Assembly (NCBI GenBank): GCA_029449235.1
Contig: JANATG010000003.1
Location: 248,001-312,000, forward strand
Origin: Linnemannia schmuckeri
Lineage: Eukaryota > Mortierellomycota > Mortierellomycetes > Mortierellales > Mortierellaceae
Direction of reading: 5' to 3'
DNA length: 64,000 bases
Positions 23,701-32,515 of the stretch are shown here, piece after piece. Position numbers and translations under genes: made by a program. The notes below the pieces were generated by a model. That model was given only the letters and a program-made list of their open reading frames with translations. It was not told the origin of the DNA and did no database searches. How positions within the stretch are numbered: the first letter of the stretch is position 1; the number at the start of each line of letters is the position of its first letter.

Positions 23701-23737
23701 GATATACCCTGAGCTCACCTCCCGTCGTCGATACTAG
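20714..23737 (+). CDS. F-box / leucine-rich-repeat protein
   Basis: Single-exon gene of 1007 residues. Residues about 14-60 (FNILEILERILFLVPPAQLL onward to RPLWQYPDF) match an F-box, which docks to Skp1 in SCF ubiquitin ligases. Irregular leucine-rich repeats follow from about residue 75 to 500 (for example LCPNVRSLRMP, GLRRLELRL, CPEIDDLRLTNMKM, LKYLNVDRNPKLTD), with a Ser/Pro/Thr-rich interruption near residues 370-420. The later part has further disordered insertions including a run of ten prolines near 23.25 kb and an Ala/Ser stretch, before a last LRR-like block (CPQLERVLIFPEG). Substrate is unknown. Large families of such F-box proteins are common in Mortierella-type genomes. Confidence 0.85.
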   Translation: MDTHDPLPLVPSACHQAFNILEILERILFLVPPAQLLTLRFVSHHWDRATYRPLWQYPDFTQRGMDKITPRLVEHGHIVQELDFYKASLFRENPLEDVETLKKLCPNVRSLRMPYGCLTFAGVQHLIRYYGLKAKAAGPGNAKAGEGGQLHSLSLDMSKTEYQPPDMEWLTDLGKGLRRLELRLNRKREGSTRQRTSFLQFESLLESCQGLRELDIIPTPHFLPSSDEKYRLLMLGQQQNNVQTLHAQLVDTIHGAAPKFRTSDSLKFFELYKPPLRRLHLARVWFSDMDLEVLGRACPEIDDLRLTNMKMDLMTNEWNIRSVDTPLEWEDRAKDELSIEVILKCWPGMRALRLDGNVVRMFSAATRRTASATFVAPTSSSSPSSLTSQTGSEAQATAEPETTAKSDSDTGASPLKITPTSAGLLPKGSYKLASLCLYQTSLLEDDLTTLVDLLEPTLKYLNVDRNPKLTDQAIRHVLMTCSNLRDFSASELNLTMGVFEDYDCHTMEMQQAWEKIHGFNLEIASSESAAPPSPLSSAKSKVVEPVTKRPWACIKTLRSLDFSWRVMDGRPAHVASTRSPTVNINESLLPPYRHHTHHRQQRRPHESQGSSAPADTAESTSIRMFRTPWHIESIYERLRALECLEVLQLEGWAIPWRAADIEAFLGHSSDPELVSKENQFQEDKINYLPWEQYKTVGRWKEAASLKEYVGADFAYVASQNAIVKEKLLFQGPSKDGSLWVASPGTGGLRIEGADVLPYPRSMMGRLQLLNIMCKRPVFLENPIGEASPFVLSPTLPPAEDKGRAVAEEPAIKSSSSLSPTIPTPSAALSLVSPTLITTEGIAPPPPPPPPPRHGFVPSRHGTSVNNSSTLVAAAALLASTSSPSLSSAVRPRPIPPPQRRDTRLAKTLAHGVVASFMKACPQLERVLIFPEGLTQTSFHLFHLTDFTIQLGCSEEPEVVVVGDEGKKGKSTAMAILDDPAATTLRVSPRRVLCTRRIYPELTSRRRY

Positions 23738-23853
23738 TTAGATATCCACAGACCCAATAACATTACATGTGTTTTTATGCTTGTTGAAATTATTTATAAG
23801 AAATGCGAAAAATGCCAAAGGAAGAAGAAACTGTCTAAAGAGGACAAGAACAC

Positions 23854-26800
23854 CTACGTAAAGACAAAGAGATCACGTCCCTCCTGCTTGCACATACTAT
23901 TCGCGCGCTCAGTACCCACAATCCTCTGCAACTTCAACAAATCATATTTTGTGAACAGTGCAGTACACGACATGGCCCTGTCCTCCAACCCGGTGGCAGC
24001 CGCATGTTTCGACCTCGACTTCTCGTTCCCTGCCGCTGCAGGCAACGCCAGGAGGTTCAGCATCTCGGGGTAGAACTGTGGATGATCGGGGAGGCCATAG
24101 AAGGCGAGATGGAAGGTGCCTCTGATATTGTACCGCCTAAAGAAATGGAATCTCTCGGTGTACAGCAGGAAGGAGACTTCTCCGTGGAAGAAACTGGATC
24201 TTGCGCGAGAGACGTTGGCATTGGAGGTGTATTCACAGATGGCTGCAAAAGAATACTTGTTCTCGGAGAAATAGTTTCTCAACCGGACAAAATCGAAGTA
24301 CGAGGGAACAAAGATCATGGTATGGGTCTGCGTGACGGCCGACCGACGGAGCTGTGGCAAGGTCTGGGTAATAAAATATTGGAACCGCGCTTCGTCCGCC
24401 TGGGCCAAGGTCCTGGTTTCAATCCGGTTGAAGTTTTGTTGGACAAGGGGAACGACATCAACAATGGATCCATCGGTGTAAGGTTGGGTGATTTTGATTT
24501 TGCCGGCGACGTTGCGGGAGAATTTCTTGAAGAAGGAATTGATCTCAGGGGTGAGGTAGTTGGAGATCATGAAGGTTTGGCGGACGTATTTCGACCGCCC
24601 ATCGAGGCACCAGTTGCGGACGCGGGAGAAATCACAGCCATGGGGGTCCTTGGGGATCATATTCATATGTTCAAATACGGTCTAAACATTGTATAAAAAC
24701 GGAGAAAGTTAGCTCTCTAACGTTCGACATCGTACCCGACAGTGCACTTGTACCAATTAAGCTTAATAAAGAAATAGCCTCGCTTTACCTCCAAGTGATC
24801 CCAGTTCTGCATGAGCATATCGTCAGTCTGGTCAACAATGACAACTTCGATGGACGAGAGGAAATCGAAATCCCGCTTCTTGTCACCCTCGGCTCCAATC
24901 ACGGTCTTGAGACCCAGAGGCGAGGCAAGGATCAAGTCGGCAGAGTAGAAATCAGAGTACAACTTCAGCGTTTTGCGCGTGAATTTGATTCCCACACGGA
25001 AGTGATCGTCAATGTTGCCTTTGAATGTCTCCAAAAAGTCGGCTAAGATATCCAACAAGAAAATAGCGTTAGCGCCAACGTAAGAGCCGCAACAAGTCCT
25101 GGCCAACTTCAATTAACAAATTCTGAAAAATGTACCTGGACGGTCGGCATCTCTAGGATCAACTTCCTCGTCCTCGACTCCAAACTCATCAAAGAACCGC
25201 TTCTTGTTGTCCTGCTGCGTCGATCCACTCAGCTTGATCAAAGACTCGACAACATCGATAACGGTGTTCTTGAACGGCAAAATAATCAACACCTTGGGAC
25301 GGGTGAATCCCTGATCCCTGAATTCAGGAACAATCGCCGAAGCCTCAGGGTTTTGTTGGTGGCGCTGAAGCTTTCCAGAGTTCTTCAAGATACGATCGCG
25401 GGTCTTGAAAACGTGGTTGAGGGCGTGCAGGGTGTAGAGGTTGCGGATCTCCTTAGCGTTTTGGAGAGTACGGTTAGTGAAAAGGATATCCTTGTATTCC
25501 GTGACGGGCTCAACCAGCGCTTGCTGCAGGGTTGTAAAAATCTTTGATGGCGATGAGTTTCCTGCAGCTTCCTGGACGGACTCGTTAACCTCTGACCAGT
25601 GAGATTGGATACGCTGCTTGATCTTGAGCGACTCCAAATCCAGGTGTTTGTTCTTCTTGGCCTTTTCGTCCTTGCGCTGCTGTCCTTCCACATTGTCGGT
25701 GTCAAACTTTTCCACGCGTTGAAGAATGGGATCCTCGTACGAGACGCTCTTCCACTTGTTGCCTGCCAACTCTACAACAGCCACCTTGGGAGCCAACAGC
25801 GGTGTCACCATATCACTGAAGTGGCGATCGAACTTGTCGTCTATGAAACGCAGAAAGTAGATATATGCCTATTAGTGACAATGTACCAGGGCCTCTCATA
25901 CCAATAAAATCTCCAAGCGCAAAAGCAGAAGAAGCACATACTCGACTTTTTGTAGATTTCTTCCTCGTCGGAATCGTCCGAGCCGTCGTCCTCATCCTGC
26001 TGCTCTGCAATTTCCTGAGCCTCCTCCTCATCAGCGTTTTCCTCAGCCTCACCAGCCTCTTCACCCTCCATGTCCTCGTCCTGAAGATCATCATCGCCTT
26101 CCTCGTCATCATCTTCGCCCTCCAGTGCTTGCAGGTACCCTTTGCCATGTTTTTTGATCAGCGCCTTTCTCTCAGCCTCCGTGAGCGTGACAACTATAGT
26201 AACAAAAAAATAAGCGCAGTTAGTATCGCCTTCTTCCCAAATTCATAAGCCATGATTCCTGCAGAAGCCAAAATCCTGTGTGATAACCTACCTTCTTCAA
26301 CTTCAGCATCCTCATCATCTTCAACATCCTCAAGTCCCTCCTCCTCAAGCTTGCGCTTCTTCCACTCATCCTGACGTTTGGAGCTCTTCTTCAAGATCCC
26401 CAACAACTTGTTGAATTTCGATGGGCGATCCAACTTGTATTCATCCTCTTCTACTTCGTCGTCCGAAGCCATCTCGCGGTCTCTCTTCAATGCTGACTGG
26501 TAATCCAGATCCGATTCCTTGACCACTTTGCGGAACGAACTAGATTCAAAATCGGAAACAATTAAAAACATTGAAAGCCTTCAGATATTCTCACTAGTTA
26601 TCAAAAATCAGCGTTATCAAAGAGTAAGAAAAGAAAGATCAGTCACTTACGCAACACGGTCAGACTCATCTTCCTCAAAGTCTTGGGGAACCAATTCTCC
26701 GTACTCCTCCATCATGTCGCGCTCCTTGCGGCTCAGCTGTCCAAACTTTTTGGGTGCTTTAGTCTCCGCTGCTGAAGGGTTGGAGGTTCCGCGTCCAGAG

Positions 26801-26919
26801 ACTCTTCCAGATGGCTTTTTGGAATCCCTGCTGCTGCTCTTACCGCCCTTACTGCCACCGCCGCTCCTTCCCCCTCTGCCCCCGCCTCCTCCGCCTCCAC
26901 GCTTGCCTCCTCGTGCCAT
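23854..26919 (-). CDS. UTP25: U3 snoRNP-associated UTP25 (DEF family)
   Basis: Nucleolar SSU-processome factor required for early 18S pre-rRNA cleavage. The start at 26919 opens a Gly/Arg-rich stretch (RGGKRGGGGGGGRGG) typical of nucleolar proteins, followed by Glu/Asp-rich exons. The conserved part begins near 25.8 kb (DKFDRHFSDM, ALNHVFKTRDRILKN, RPKVLIILPFKNTVIDVVES), continues with GIKFTRKTLKLYSDFYSADL and ASPLGLKTVI, and has VVIVDQTDDMLMQNWDHLE where a helicase would have a DEAD box. The C-terminal half holds TMIFVPSYFDFVRLRNYF, YTERFHFFRRYNIRGT and a TALFTKYDLLKLQRIVGT ending. The fold is helicase-like but the P-loop is lost in the family. About eight exons; the gene diverges from the BMT6-type gene. 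Confidence 0.95.
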
Positions 26920-27250
26920 GGTTCTGGTTTGTAGTGTGTTGGTTGGTGCTGCTGTTGATAGGCTGGCCCAGTTGAACTTTCCAGAGGATATATGAGCTCA
27001 GGCTTTCGGCTTGTAGTCTTGGTATGTAAAGGTTGGGCGGCTTTGTGATGGAATGAGCAAAGGAGAGTGTGCCTTTGCTTAAGTGTGCATGAACAAAAAA
27101 AAAAAAGAAAAAAGCAAGCTTCTGTTTTTGTTTATCTCTGATTTAACTTTGTGACTGCTGGTACTCAATTACTTTTGGGCACCTTTTTTTTAACGGGTTT
27201 TTTTTGCACACAAAGTAAGCTTACACTTGGACCATTCATACATTCACTCC
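26920..27250. promoter_or_regulatory. Divergent promoter UTP25/BMT6
   Basis: 331 bp between two opposed start codons of ribosome-biogenesis genes, with an A-rich run (27092-27115) and T-rich runs (27186-27210). I looked for the yeast PAC and RRPE words and did not see clean copies. Confidence 0.5.
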
Positions 27251-28614
27251 ATGGAAGAAAAGAAGAAGGCCTCCGCCATCGTCAACGATCCCAAGAAGGT
27301 CTTTGGCCGCAGTCCCGACCAGCGTATGACTTACTTTGACTCCCCATATCAATTGGGCCATTTCAATTGGGCCATTTCAATTGCCCGCTTCCAACTTCAT
27401 ATTCACTGTACACTTACTAAATCCTCTCTCCTTTTTCAAAAAACCTAGACATCCTGAACGTGGTGAAGGAGTCTTGTCAGGAAGCATTCAACCTCCCCTC
27501 CTTCAACACAACTCTCCAAACTATCAAATCCCACTTCTTTGACCGAAACTACGACGCAGTTTTCCAGAACCCTGAACATTTGCCCGTCTACAGTGCACGA
27601 TATGCCCCCAGTCGCGCTCTTTGTTATTACCATTTATTTATGGAACATCCGGTTTTAATGAAGACGCTTGAGGGTCCATCGACGATTTTGTGTATTGGCT
27701 CCGGGGCTGGAAGTGAGTTGGTAGGGATCTCGGCAGCGATGGTGCATGCTAATCCAGCGGTCAAGGTCAAAAAGGCCAAAAAGGTGGCGACCAAGACTGT
27801 CAAGGACGAGGCGGAGGAAATGGCCAAGCATGATACCAAGGATACCAATGGAGCTACAGATGATACCACCGCCACCACCACGCTTGGGATGGAGACCCTT
27901 ACTGTCTCTACAGAATCAACACAGAACCCAGCATCACCAACGACAGCATCAGAAACGACTCCAGCGCCAGCAGCACCAGAAACAAAGACAAAGACAAAGA
28001 AGGCGAAAGTCAACAAGCACAAGGTCACGATCGTGATGCAGGACTACGTCGACTGGTCGCCGATCCTGCGACCCATGGAGGCCGTGGTCCGATCAAGGAT
28101 GCTCCTAGGCCCAGAGCGCCTGCAGTGTGAGACCGAGGTCGGCAATGTGTTGGATCTGTCCGACGGTCTGTTGGAAAGAGTAGCCAAGGCGGATCTGATC
28201 ACTTTCATGTTTGTGTTGAACGAATTGTTCCAGGACAAGAAGCGGACCATGCTCTTGGTCGCCAAGATCGTTGCCGCCATGCCCTCTGGCGCCCACATGC
28301 TCGTAAGTTAAAGAGTCGTCAGTGTACCATCATGCTTAAATATGTTTCGCTTCTCTACTTCATGATATGGGCAGGTCACTAAGGTTACCTTTGCCTTCGA
28401 TATATTTCAATAGGTGGTGGATAGTGCAGGATCGTTCTCGAACTTGAAGGTCGGAGAACGGACATATATGGTGTACATGCTACTGGACCACCTCAAGAGT
28501 CTCGAGATTGTGTATCAGGACGATGCCACTTGGTACCGGTGTCCGCCCAGTCTCACCTACCCTCTCAAACTCGAGAACATGCGCCATTTTGTCCGTATTT
28601 ACAAGAAGCTCTAA
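27251..28614 (+). CDS. BMT6: 25S rRNA (uridine-N3) methyltransferase, BMT6 type
   Basis: SAM-dependent methyltransferase of the family of yeast Bmt6, which makes m3U on 25S rRNA. Three exons (27251-27323, 27449-28302, 28414-28614) join in frame to 375 residues. The SAM motif I is TILCIGSGAGSELVG near 27.69 kb, preceded by YSARYAPSRALCYYHLF. Motif IV-like LITFMFVLNELF and a C-terminal VDSAGSF, WYRCPPSL follow. An insertion of about 80 residues rich in Lys, Thr, Ala and Pro (27.77-28.02 kb) separates motif I from VTIVMQDYVDWSPI and looks disordered. The ATG at 27251 was chosen because the frame upstream lacks another ATG. Assignment to BMT6 rather than a related m3U enzyme is moderately sure. 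Confidence 0.85.
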
Positions 28615-29176
28615 GATTCCCCCACTTCTCCAAATATATGACTATTTTTTATGTTAACGCAGGGATGAGTGATAGTCCAATTGATGAGTTTCCATGATAA
28701 TTTTTTAGGACTAGGCGAAGAAAAGAAAGGCGCGATCTCGAACTTAGATCTTTCTTCAGCGTGTTTCTCTAATCCACACCATTTTTTTTTGTTTGTTCCT
28801 TAACGCTACATGTAGGTGTGGGGTAGAAGAGCGAACGAACGTTGGAGATAAATCAAAAAGAAAAGCTCTCTTTCTTTCTCCCCAACAGTTGTGATCTGTC
28901 CGATAAAGGTGCATAATGCGCCTTCCAAATTTTTTTGTGAGCACTCATTTTTTTAAGAATTTTCTTGTCCACTGCTGGACAGGTCGTTTGAACCTTTACA
29001 ACACACACATGCAGCTTCCTTCGAACGGTGAAATAGTTTACCTCATCACTTATTTTACACACGCGTCCATCTTCTATGGGGTGCGTACCGCGTTCCGGTA
29101 AAGTTCGTGGGGCTGGTTTCTGAGTGTTTACCATTGCTTCTACACCCTATCATGAGAATTCATTCTATGCCAACGC

Positions 29177-29223
<47 letters not shown>

Positions 29224-29767
29224 CGGTTCCTTGCGACAGGCGCTCTACGTGTGCACCCATGGTGGTTGGTTCGTTCTATGCCGACCAACCCTCTCATCGC
29301 GTAGGAGTTTACCCACTATCTTGCTTCTATCAAGATCTGCACATGCGGCTTAGCTAGCATTCCATCTACTCGCTCATTGTCTCGAACTAAGAAGATATGA
29401 TTCTATGCCGTTATGAAACTACCACTGTTGATCAAACCGGTTCGCTTAACCATCCACTTCATCCACCCATCCATCATTAATCTCCACCACGTTGACATCC
29501 TTATTCATCACTCACGCGAGATATCCTATCCCTTTGATGATGAAGAGAGTGTCTTGATGATGATGGGGTGTTGCAATAAGAAAACAACAACGCTTCCAAG
29601 CTAGCTCATCGTTGAGCTCCTCAACAAAATCCTCTCCGCGTATAAAACCATCCCCTCCATCCACCAACTCCCCTTCTTCTTTTTCTTCATCTCGCCATCA
29701 ATCAACCAACCAACTCAAGCTCCCCAGCCTACCCACCTCCCAAGCAAATCAACTCTCTCAAGCCAAG
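28615..29767. other. Intergenic with homopolymer, no gene recognised
   Basis: 1.15 kb after the BMT6-type gene. It carries short overlapping frames only, the T46 run and three copies of TTCTATGCC (29163, 29274, 29401). Confidence 0.5.
29178..29223. repeat. T46 homopolymer
   Basis: Uninterrupted run of 46 T. Nine-base direct repeats TTCTATGCC lie 7 bp before it and about 50 bp after it, which would fit a short insertion with an A-tail on the minus strand. Length may be affected by sequencing. Confidence 0.85.
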
Positions 29768-29872
29768 ATGAACCCCACCCAAACCAAGACCGTCTCCGTC
29801 CCTGTTAAGGCCACCCCCATCCCCACCTTTGTCCTCATGGGCTACGACTTTGTCTCCTACCACTTTGCCTAA
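29768..29872 (+). CDS. Candidate 34-aa peptide or truncated small protein
   Basis: ATG at 29768 has a good context (CCAAG before it), and the following 34 codons show strong bias to C- and T-ending codons as in highly expressed fungal genes, ending FVSYHFA and stop. The sequence right after the stop stays protein-like in other frames: a Phe-rich hydrophobic stretch (SASWPFFFSFFGFLG) near 29.9 kb and VERAYYKKPEGEYPYFYP near 29.97 kb. Either this is a short peptide or a small membrane protein whose frame is broken by indels. No intron with good sites repairs it. I do not recognise the family. Confidence 0.25.
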   Translation: MNPTQTKTVSVPVKATPIPTFVLMGYDFVSYHFA

Positions 29873-30351
29873 GGGCCTCCTCCTCCCTCCGGCGCAATCC
29901 GCTTCTTGGCCGTTCTTCTTTTCCTTCTTCGGTTTCCTTGGTCCTTTTGTTCGCGCCTCACAAGTCTCGAGTCGAGCGTGCTTACTACAAGAAACCAGAA
30001 GGGGAATATCCTTACTTTTATCCAGTCCCTCAGAATATGATTTCCCGTGTCCTTGAGGTCGTCCTTTCTGCACAAATAAAAGAATAAGCGTCCAAATAAT
30101 CCAAATTGACCTTCCTTATCCAGATGAGCGATCCATGAGTTTAAACATTGGTTCCTGGTATCATTATAGGGTATGACTGTCTTCTCCTTGTAGTTGTTGA
30201 GCTTTTTATTCCTCTGAGATCTGCTCCGAGTCTATTGCGATGGATAAACAATCCCGCTTGTGGCAGTTGTTGCTGTAAAAGTTGTTTGCTGAAGCAGCGG
30301 GAGACAGATAGAAAAAAATTGAAAGAAAAAAGGTGTATCCTTGATGTATGT

Positions 30352-31184
30352 TTATTTCTTTGCCTCTTCCTTGGCCTCCTCTTCTTCCATGGCATCCTGT
30401 TGTGTGATCACTCTGAGAACCGTCTTTTTACTGGATTCCTGCATCTCGCCCGCAATCAATAGCTCGTCCAGGATGAAATATGCGCGATGAAAGTTGAAAA
30501 TCAGATCCAGCTCGCATACCTGTTAAATTGTTGGAAGGAAGAAGATGTGGTTGGAGAATACGTCGGATTGAAGTTTCATTTGATACTGCGCGAGGATAAA
30601 CGATATTGGTCCTGACATGAAAGAAAAGCGCTTTTTTTTTGAAAGAGGAAAAAAGCTGACTTACGTTTCCAAAGTACCGATCGAGGACTTCGACGTAGCG
30701 GTGAATGATCTCGAGGGTCAACAGCTCGTTGTCATTAGGGTCAATTCCTGTGATAAAGAACAAACTCGCGTATCTATTTCCAACCAAGCAAAAAAAAGGA
30801 CATTTGAAGTGAGCTTGTGTGAAAGCAAATGTGTCCCGTCGTCTCACATGACAAGCAAACCGGGATGTTGTTCCTGTGGTTACCTTCGATAGATGACCTT
30901 GGTGTCTAAACAGTACAATCCAAATATTATCGACAAAATCGCGATTAGTTTGTTGACATTCCTCTCCATCTCGACTAAACATTTCCTTCCTTCGCTCCAA
31001 AGTTTTTTCATGAGGCGCGTAACATACCTTTGTATTCTAGAAAGTTACACATTTTGGTCCGCCTTGAAAGCACGAGCTGGGTGACGTCCTTGATGATCTT
31101 TGTCTTTTCTTTAGGGCTCATTGTTGTGAACCATTTTGCGAGGCGCGTCTTGCCTTGTCGACTGACAAGTAGTACGTAGTTGAT
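30352..31184 (-). CDS. APS1: AP-1 clathrin adaptor complex, sigma subunit
   Basis: Small subunit of the clathrin adaptor for trans-Golgi/endosome sorting. Exons joined in frame give INYVLLVSRQGKTRLAKWF, FLEYKDTKVIYRR, YASLFFITGIDPNDNELL, LEIIHRYVEVLDRYFGNV and CELDLIFNFHRAYFILDE, then EMQESSKKTVLRVI and an acidic/Lys tail ending at 30352. Family proteins start with Met right before the INYVLL-like segment, and here a TAG directly precedes it, so the initiator Met must lie in an upstream mini-exon. No ATG followed by GT was found in the next 900 bp, so the 5' end is unresolved and the given end (31184) is the first sure coding base. Choice of AP-1 over AP-2 rests on the NELLTLEIIHRYVE block. 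Confidence 0.88.
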
Positions 31185-32515
31185 CTAAAAGAGCGTTCAG
31201 CAAGGTGATGGTGATGCAACGGTCAGAAAGTTGGTGATATTTAGAGAGTAAAACAGCCCAAAAGTGACAGTCCTGCTCTGGACGTTGCAATGTTGTTTTG
31301 GTCTTTCCGCTTGGGCAATTGATGTCCTGAATAGATATCGCCTCTGAGTACTCCAGTTGACGCCCTTAGTTGTGCGGTGCTGGTGAACTTAGACTCGCAG
31401 CCCATGCGAACGTGCTGCCATCCACTTCTGACTCGGCGAGTTACAAGATGATGGTCAAATAAGCTTATTCAAGCCTCGTCTTCCTGCTCCCTTAAAAAAC
31501 CCTTGGATGAAAGTATCGAGTGGCAACATAGCCATGCTGCATTGGTACATGGTGCTCTTCTTGTTGATGATGTTCCTGGGACGATTTTGAGTTCCCGCTT
31601 TCCAGCTCGTCCATGGTTGTTATGTTCGTCGAATTAAGCGTCATCTTGTGAACACTGAAAGTCGTTTGATGGGAAGTGAGAGTGTGTTTCCCGCAACGGT
31701 CGTCTGTTGAAGTAAGTGCGGCTGTCTTACAGGCATGTGTGTGTGGATGTGTGGTAAGTTGTTGATGGAAAAAGGAGAAGGAAAGGAAAAGTGAGCGCTT
31801 CGATAAGCGAAACCGTCTTGCAACCGACCGACGGTGTCCCCCTGTGTGTACAGCCCGTGATCTATGTGACGTGGAAATGAGCCTTCTCTCGGCGCAATTT
31901 TTGTTTGTGAGCTCGAGGCACGAAGAACCCACAAAGGTTACCAGCACGGACGCTGTAACATGTGGATACCAAAAACCAAAAACGTGTAAGAGGGTGCCTG
32001 GCGATAGTTTACGTATCAAAGAGCCACGAGACGGCAAATAGTACCAGCTCACAGGTGGTACCCTTGATTCACCCCATATCTGGCTGACTCCTGAAAAATG
32101 ATTCCAGTTGGCTGGCACACAGCAAAAAAGACATCATTTTTAGTGGCGTGTGTTGATTTGTGCGAATGCATCAATGATGACAGCCAAATCTGATTTTGAC
32201 TCTTTTTGTATTCTTTCGTTTCTTTTCTCTCTTCTTCTCCCAACTTCCCTCTTCCTTTCTTCACTCCACTTTCCTTCCAACCTTTTCTCCACCAATAGTC
32301 GCTTTACTCCCACTTCCCCCTCACTCTTACGCCTACACTACTCCTCTTTCACACATACACATAACAACTCCACTCTGCCCAACAACACTGCGCGACACCT
32401 CCCAGTCCTACAAACACCCTTCACTTCACCCTCACATAGACTGGTTGAAAATAGCGAACGCCACCACTTCTCTTTAACCTTTGCTCACACATACATACAC
32501 ACACTCTTTCCGTCT
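31185..32515. other. Intergenic, unresolved AP-1 sigma start and PA28-like promoter
   Basis: 1.3 kb between opposed genes. It must hold the first exon of the sigma adaptin. On the minus strand a 50-codon frame (31644-31492, starting MTLNST and ending YVATRYFHPRVF) is open, but no homology was recognised. The last 300 bp before 32516 are strongly CT-rich, as in many promoters or leaders in this window. Confidence 0.4.

Noticed and set aside
31492..32118. 208-codon minus-strand frame between AP-1 sigma and the PA28-like gene
   Set aside because: Most of it resembles translated leader DNA. Only the last 50 codons look remotely protein-like, and no homologue came to mind.
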